Source: Halobacteriales archaeon SW_9_67_25
GTDB lineage: Archaea > Halobacteriota > Halobacteria > Halobacteriales > Haloarculaceae
Direction of reading: 5' to 3'
Length of the DNA stretch: 5,661 bases
Assembly (NCBI GenBank): GCA_003022745.1
Contig: PXSU01000099.1
Coordinates: 1 to 5,661, forward strand
Below, piece by piece: positions 4,835 to 5,661 of the stretch. The number at the start of each line of letters is the position of its first letter. Position 1 is the first letter of the stretch. Made by a program: the position numbers and the translations under genes. The notes beneath the pieces are model-generated. The model was not told the DNA's origin, did no database searches, and saw nothing but the letters and a program-made list of their open reading frames with translations.

Positions 4835-5146
4835 CGTCGTCTCGGCAATCTCCAGGTCCCGGTCCGCGGTCACGACGTAGCCGTTCAGCGCGATCAGCCC
4901 GAACCCGACTTTCGAGACGATGTCGATGTAGGAGACCACGAGCGCCGTCGTCTCGACGTCCATCACGCCGACGGCGTTGGGGCCGACGATCCAGATAACC
5001 GGATAGACGAGCCACAGCACCACCAGAAACGCGTGCAGTTTCCGGTAGATGGCGAACGTGGCCTCGTCGCGCTCGCGGGCGGCGGCGTCGAACTGCCGGT
5101 AGGCGTGATAGACGACAGCACCGAGTATACCATTAATTACGACTTT
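4823..5146 (-). pseudogene. microbial rhodopsin, 3' fragment (helices F and G)
   Basis: The frame reads a possible end of helix E (GILGAVVYHAYRQF), a charged loop (AAARERDEATFAIYRKL), helix F (FLVVLWLVYPVIWIVG) with the W-xx-YP-xx-W retinal-pocket pattern, a GPNAVGVMDVE turn, and helix G (ALVVSYIDIVSKVGFGLIAL). The Schiff-base lysine is encoded at 4910-4912, with the conserved Asp four residues before it. These are hallmarks of the bacteriorhodopsin/sensory rhodopsin family, light-driven pumps or photoreceptors in the membrane. GP after helix F and LxxSKVGFGxIAL recall sensory rhodopsins more than proton pumps, but this is tentative. Helices A-D are absent: there is no in-frame ATG, and a TGA at 5186-5188 closes the frame. 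The GTG at 5023 would start inside helix F. The break coincides with the drop in GC near 5131-5147. The remaining sequence shows no internal damage, which suggests recent truncation. Confidence 0.85.
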
Positions 5147-5381
5147 TGGAAGATACGAACTGTCCGATGTGTAAATAGGCCTCCTTCACATCCTCCCCAG
5201 CACCTAATTTGTTCAAATCCCCGCTGGGTGAAAATTTTACCATAATCACGCGGAAATTGGATGATCTCACTCGTTATTTGCGAGGTGAACGTGATTACGA
5301 CAGTACCCGTGTTCACCACCGTCAACAAACCGGGAGACAGGATAAGCGGTAAAATCGGTGAGATCAGCTGGAGTGAGTAAT
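5147..5381. other. AT-rich non-coding island
   Basis: About 235 bases with clearly lower GC (roughly 40-45% by eye) than the flanking genes. I see no credible gene: the one long minus-strand frame across it has codon use unlike the neighbours and no recognisable motif. The island is rich in inverted repeats: ATTTTACC 5234-5241 with GGTAAAAT 5348-5355, TAATCACG 5243-5250 with CGTGATTA 5290-5297, TGATCTCAC 5262-5270 with GTGAGATCA 5358-5366, and GGTGAAC 5284-5290 with GTTCACC 5311-5317. TTAATTAC occurs at both edges (5133-5140 and 5387-5394). It may be an insertion remnant, a structured RNA or a regulatory region. Confidence 0.55.
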
Positions 5382-5396
5382 AATATTTAATTACTC
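5375..5396 (+). promoter_or_regulatory. TATA region with hairpin before the small membrane protein gene
   Basis: TAATATTTAATTAC provides TATA-like bases centred about 28-32 bases before the ATG at 5419. The same bases form the loop and arm of a perfect seven-pair inverted repeat, GAGTAAT (5375-5381) and ATTACTC (5390-5396). The symmetry could mark an operator over the promoter, or only reflect base composition. Confidence 0.5.
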
Positions 5397-5418
5397 GGGA
5401 GACGTGGCTCGTCACACG

Positions 5419-5601
5419 ATGAGCGTCACGGACGTCTCCCGGCACGACGCGTCGCTTGCGGTGATAGCGCTCCCGCTCGCGCTGGGCGCACTCGTGGGCG
5501 CGCTGTCACCGGTCGGGATGGCGACTGCGCTCGGGGCCGGGAGCCTGCCGGCATCCGGGAGTCTCGGCTACGCGCTGTTCTACCGGCCGCCCGGGGAGTG
5601 A
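5419..5601 (+). CDS. small two-helix membrane protein, 60 aa
   Basis: A 60-residue protein with two hydrophobic segments: residues 11-30 (ASLAVIALPLALGALVGALS) and about 33-55 (GMATALGAGSLPASGSLGYALFY), joined by a short turn, with a YRPPGE tail. It resembles the small membrane hypotheticals common in haloarchaea (conserved 'RHDASL' start and 'ALFYRPP' end, from memory), and no function is known. The ATG at 5419 is preferred over the GTG at 5404 because of its distance from the TATA region and because the conserved-looking part starts shortly after it. The body is GC-rich and clearly coding, unlike the AT-rich island that supplies its promoter. The partner gene, if any, lies beyond the window edge. 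Confidence 0.75.
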   Translation: MSVTDVSRHDASLAVIALPLALGALVGALSPVGMATALGAGSLPASGSLGYALFYRPPGE

Positions 5602-5661
5602 CGACGGCGGTACGCGCTATCGTTACCATCCTCTCCCTGTACGGCCGCGACGACGGCCCCG
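5602..5661. other. edge sequence, gene content undecided
   Basis: Sixty bases after the small membrane gene. On the minus strand one frame reads GAVVAAVQGEDGNDSAYRRH and continues to SPGGR and a stop at 5580-5582, which could be the C terminus of a convergent gene overlapping the membrane gene by about 22 bases. On the plus strand a frame without a start reads AVRAIVTILSLYGRDDGP. Too little sequence remains to choose. Confidence 0.25.

Noticed and set aside
5133..5394. TTAATTAC at both island edges as a proven target-site duplication
   Set aside because: No terminal inverted repeats were found just inside the copies, and the right copy belongs to a hairpin/TATA region. An 8-base match is not unlikely by chance here, so it is kept only as a hint.
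5137..5445. 102-codon minus-strand frame across the AT-rich island
   Set aside because: No motif, codon use unlike neighbouring genes, start placed within the plus-strand membrane gene, and overlap with the rhodopsin break.
1..5661. CRISPR array, tRNA/rRNA genes, toxin-antitoxin pair or defence cluster
   Set aside because: No spaced direct repeats, no tRNA-like folds or rRNA sequence, and no toxin or nuclease next to the CopG-type regulator.

Overview
The window reads as chromosomal DNA of a haloarchaeon (class Halobacteria). The evidence is high GC outside two short AT-rich patches, acidic predicted proteins, archaeal-type TATA elements about 24-30 bases before start codons with no room for a leader or Shine-Dalgarno site, and typical archaeal proteins: ribosomal protein L21e, elongation factor 1-beta and a four-CxxC zinc-ribbon microprotein. 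The family within the class cannot be fixed from sequence alone.

Left third (1-2300). The window opens with the C-terminal end of an M24 (Xaa-Pro) peptidase. Its stop codon sits inside the first copy of an imperfect palindromic repeat. A poorly coding stretch follows, with an AT-rich promoter-like patch and one doubtful small ORF, and then a 69-residue ribbon-helix-helix regulator. Convergent to the regulator is a 137-residue protein that I read as a JAMM/MPN-like fold lacking the first metal histidine. The second copy of the palindromic repeat lies between this gene's promoter and the stop codon of a degenerate metallo-beta-lactamase-like protein.

Middle (2300-3780). A VOC (glyoxalase-like) gene has an intact first domain, while its second domain has lost its N-terminal half and its frame. 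Convergent to it is a translation cluster on the minus strand: zinc-ribbon protein and EF-1-beta one base apart in an operon, then L21e from its own strong TATA box.

Right third (3780-5661). A 3-hydroxyacyl-CoA-dehydrogenase-like protein keeps its NAD-binding motif and fold but has lost four of five active-site residues. Upstream is the 3' end of a microbial rhodopsin gene, helices F and G with the retinal lysine, cut off where an AT-rich island of about 250 bases begins. A small two-helix membrane protein gene, apparently driven by a TATA box at the island's far edge, closes the window.

The genes do not form one pathway. The core is translation housekeeping. Around it are several degraded or repurposed enzyme-like genes (JAMM-like, MBL-like, VOC, HAD-like, rhodopsin) and palindromic repeats, which suggests a region that has undergone deletion and rearrangement. 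I do not see a coherent new multi-gene system.
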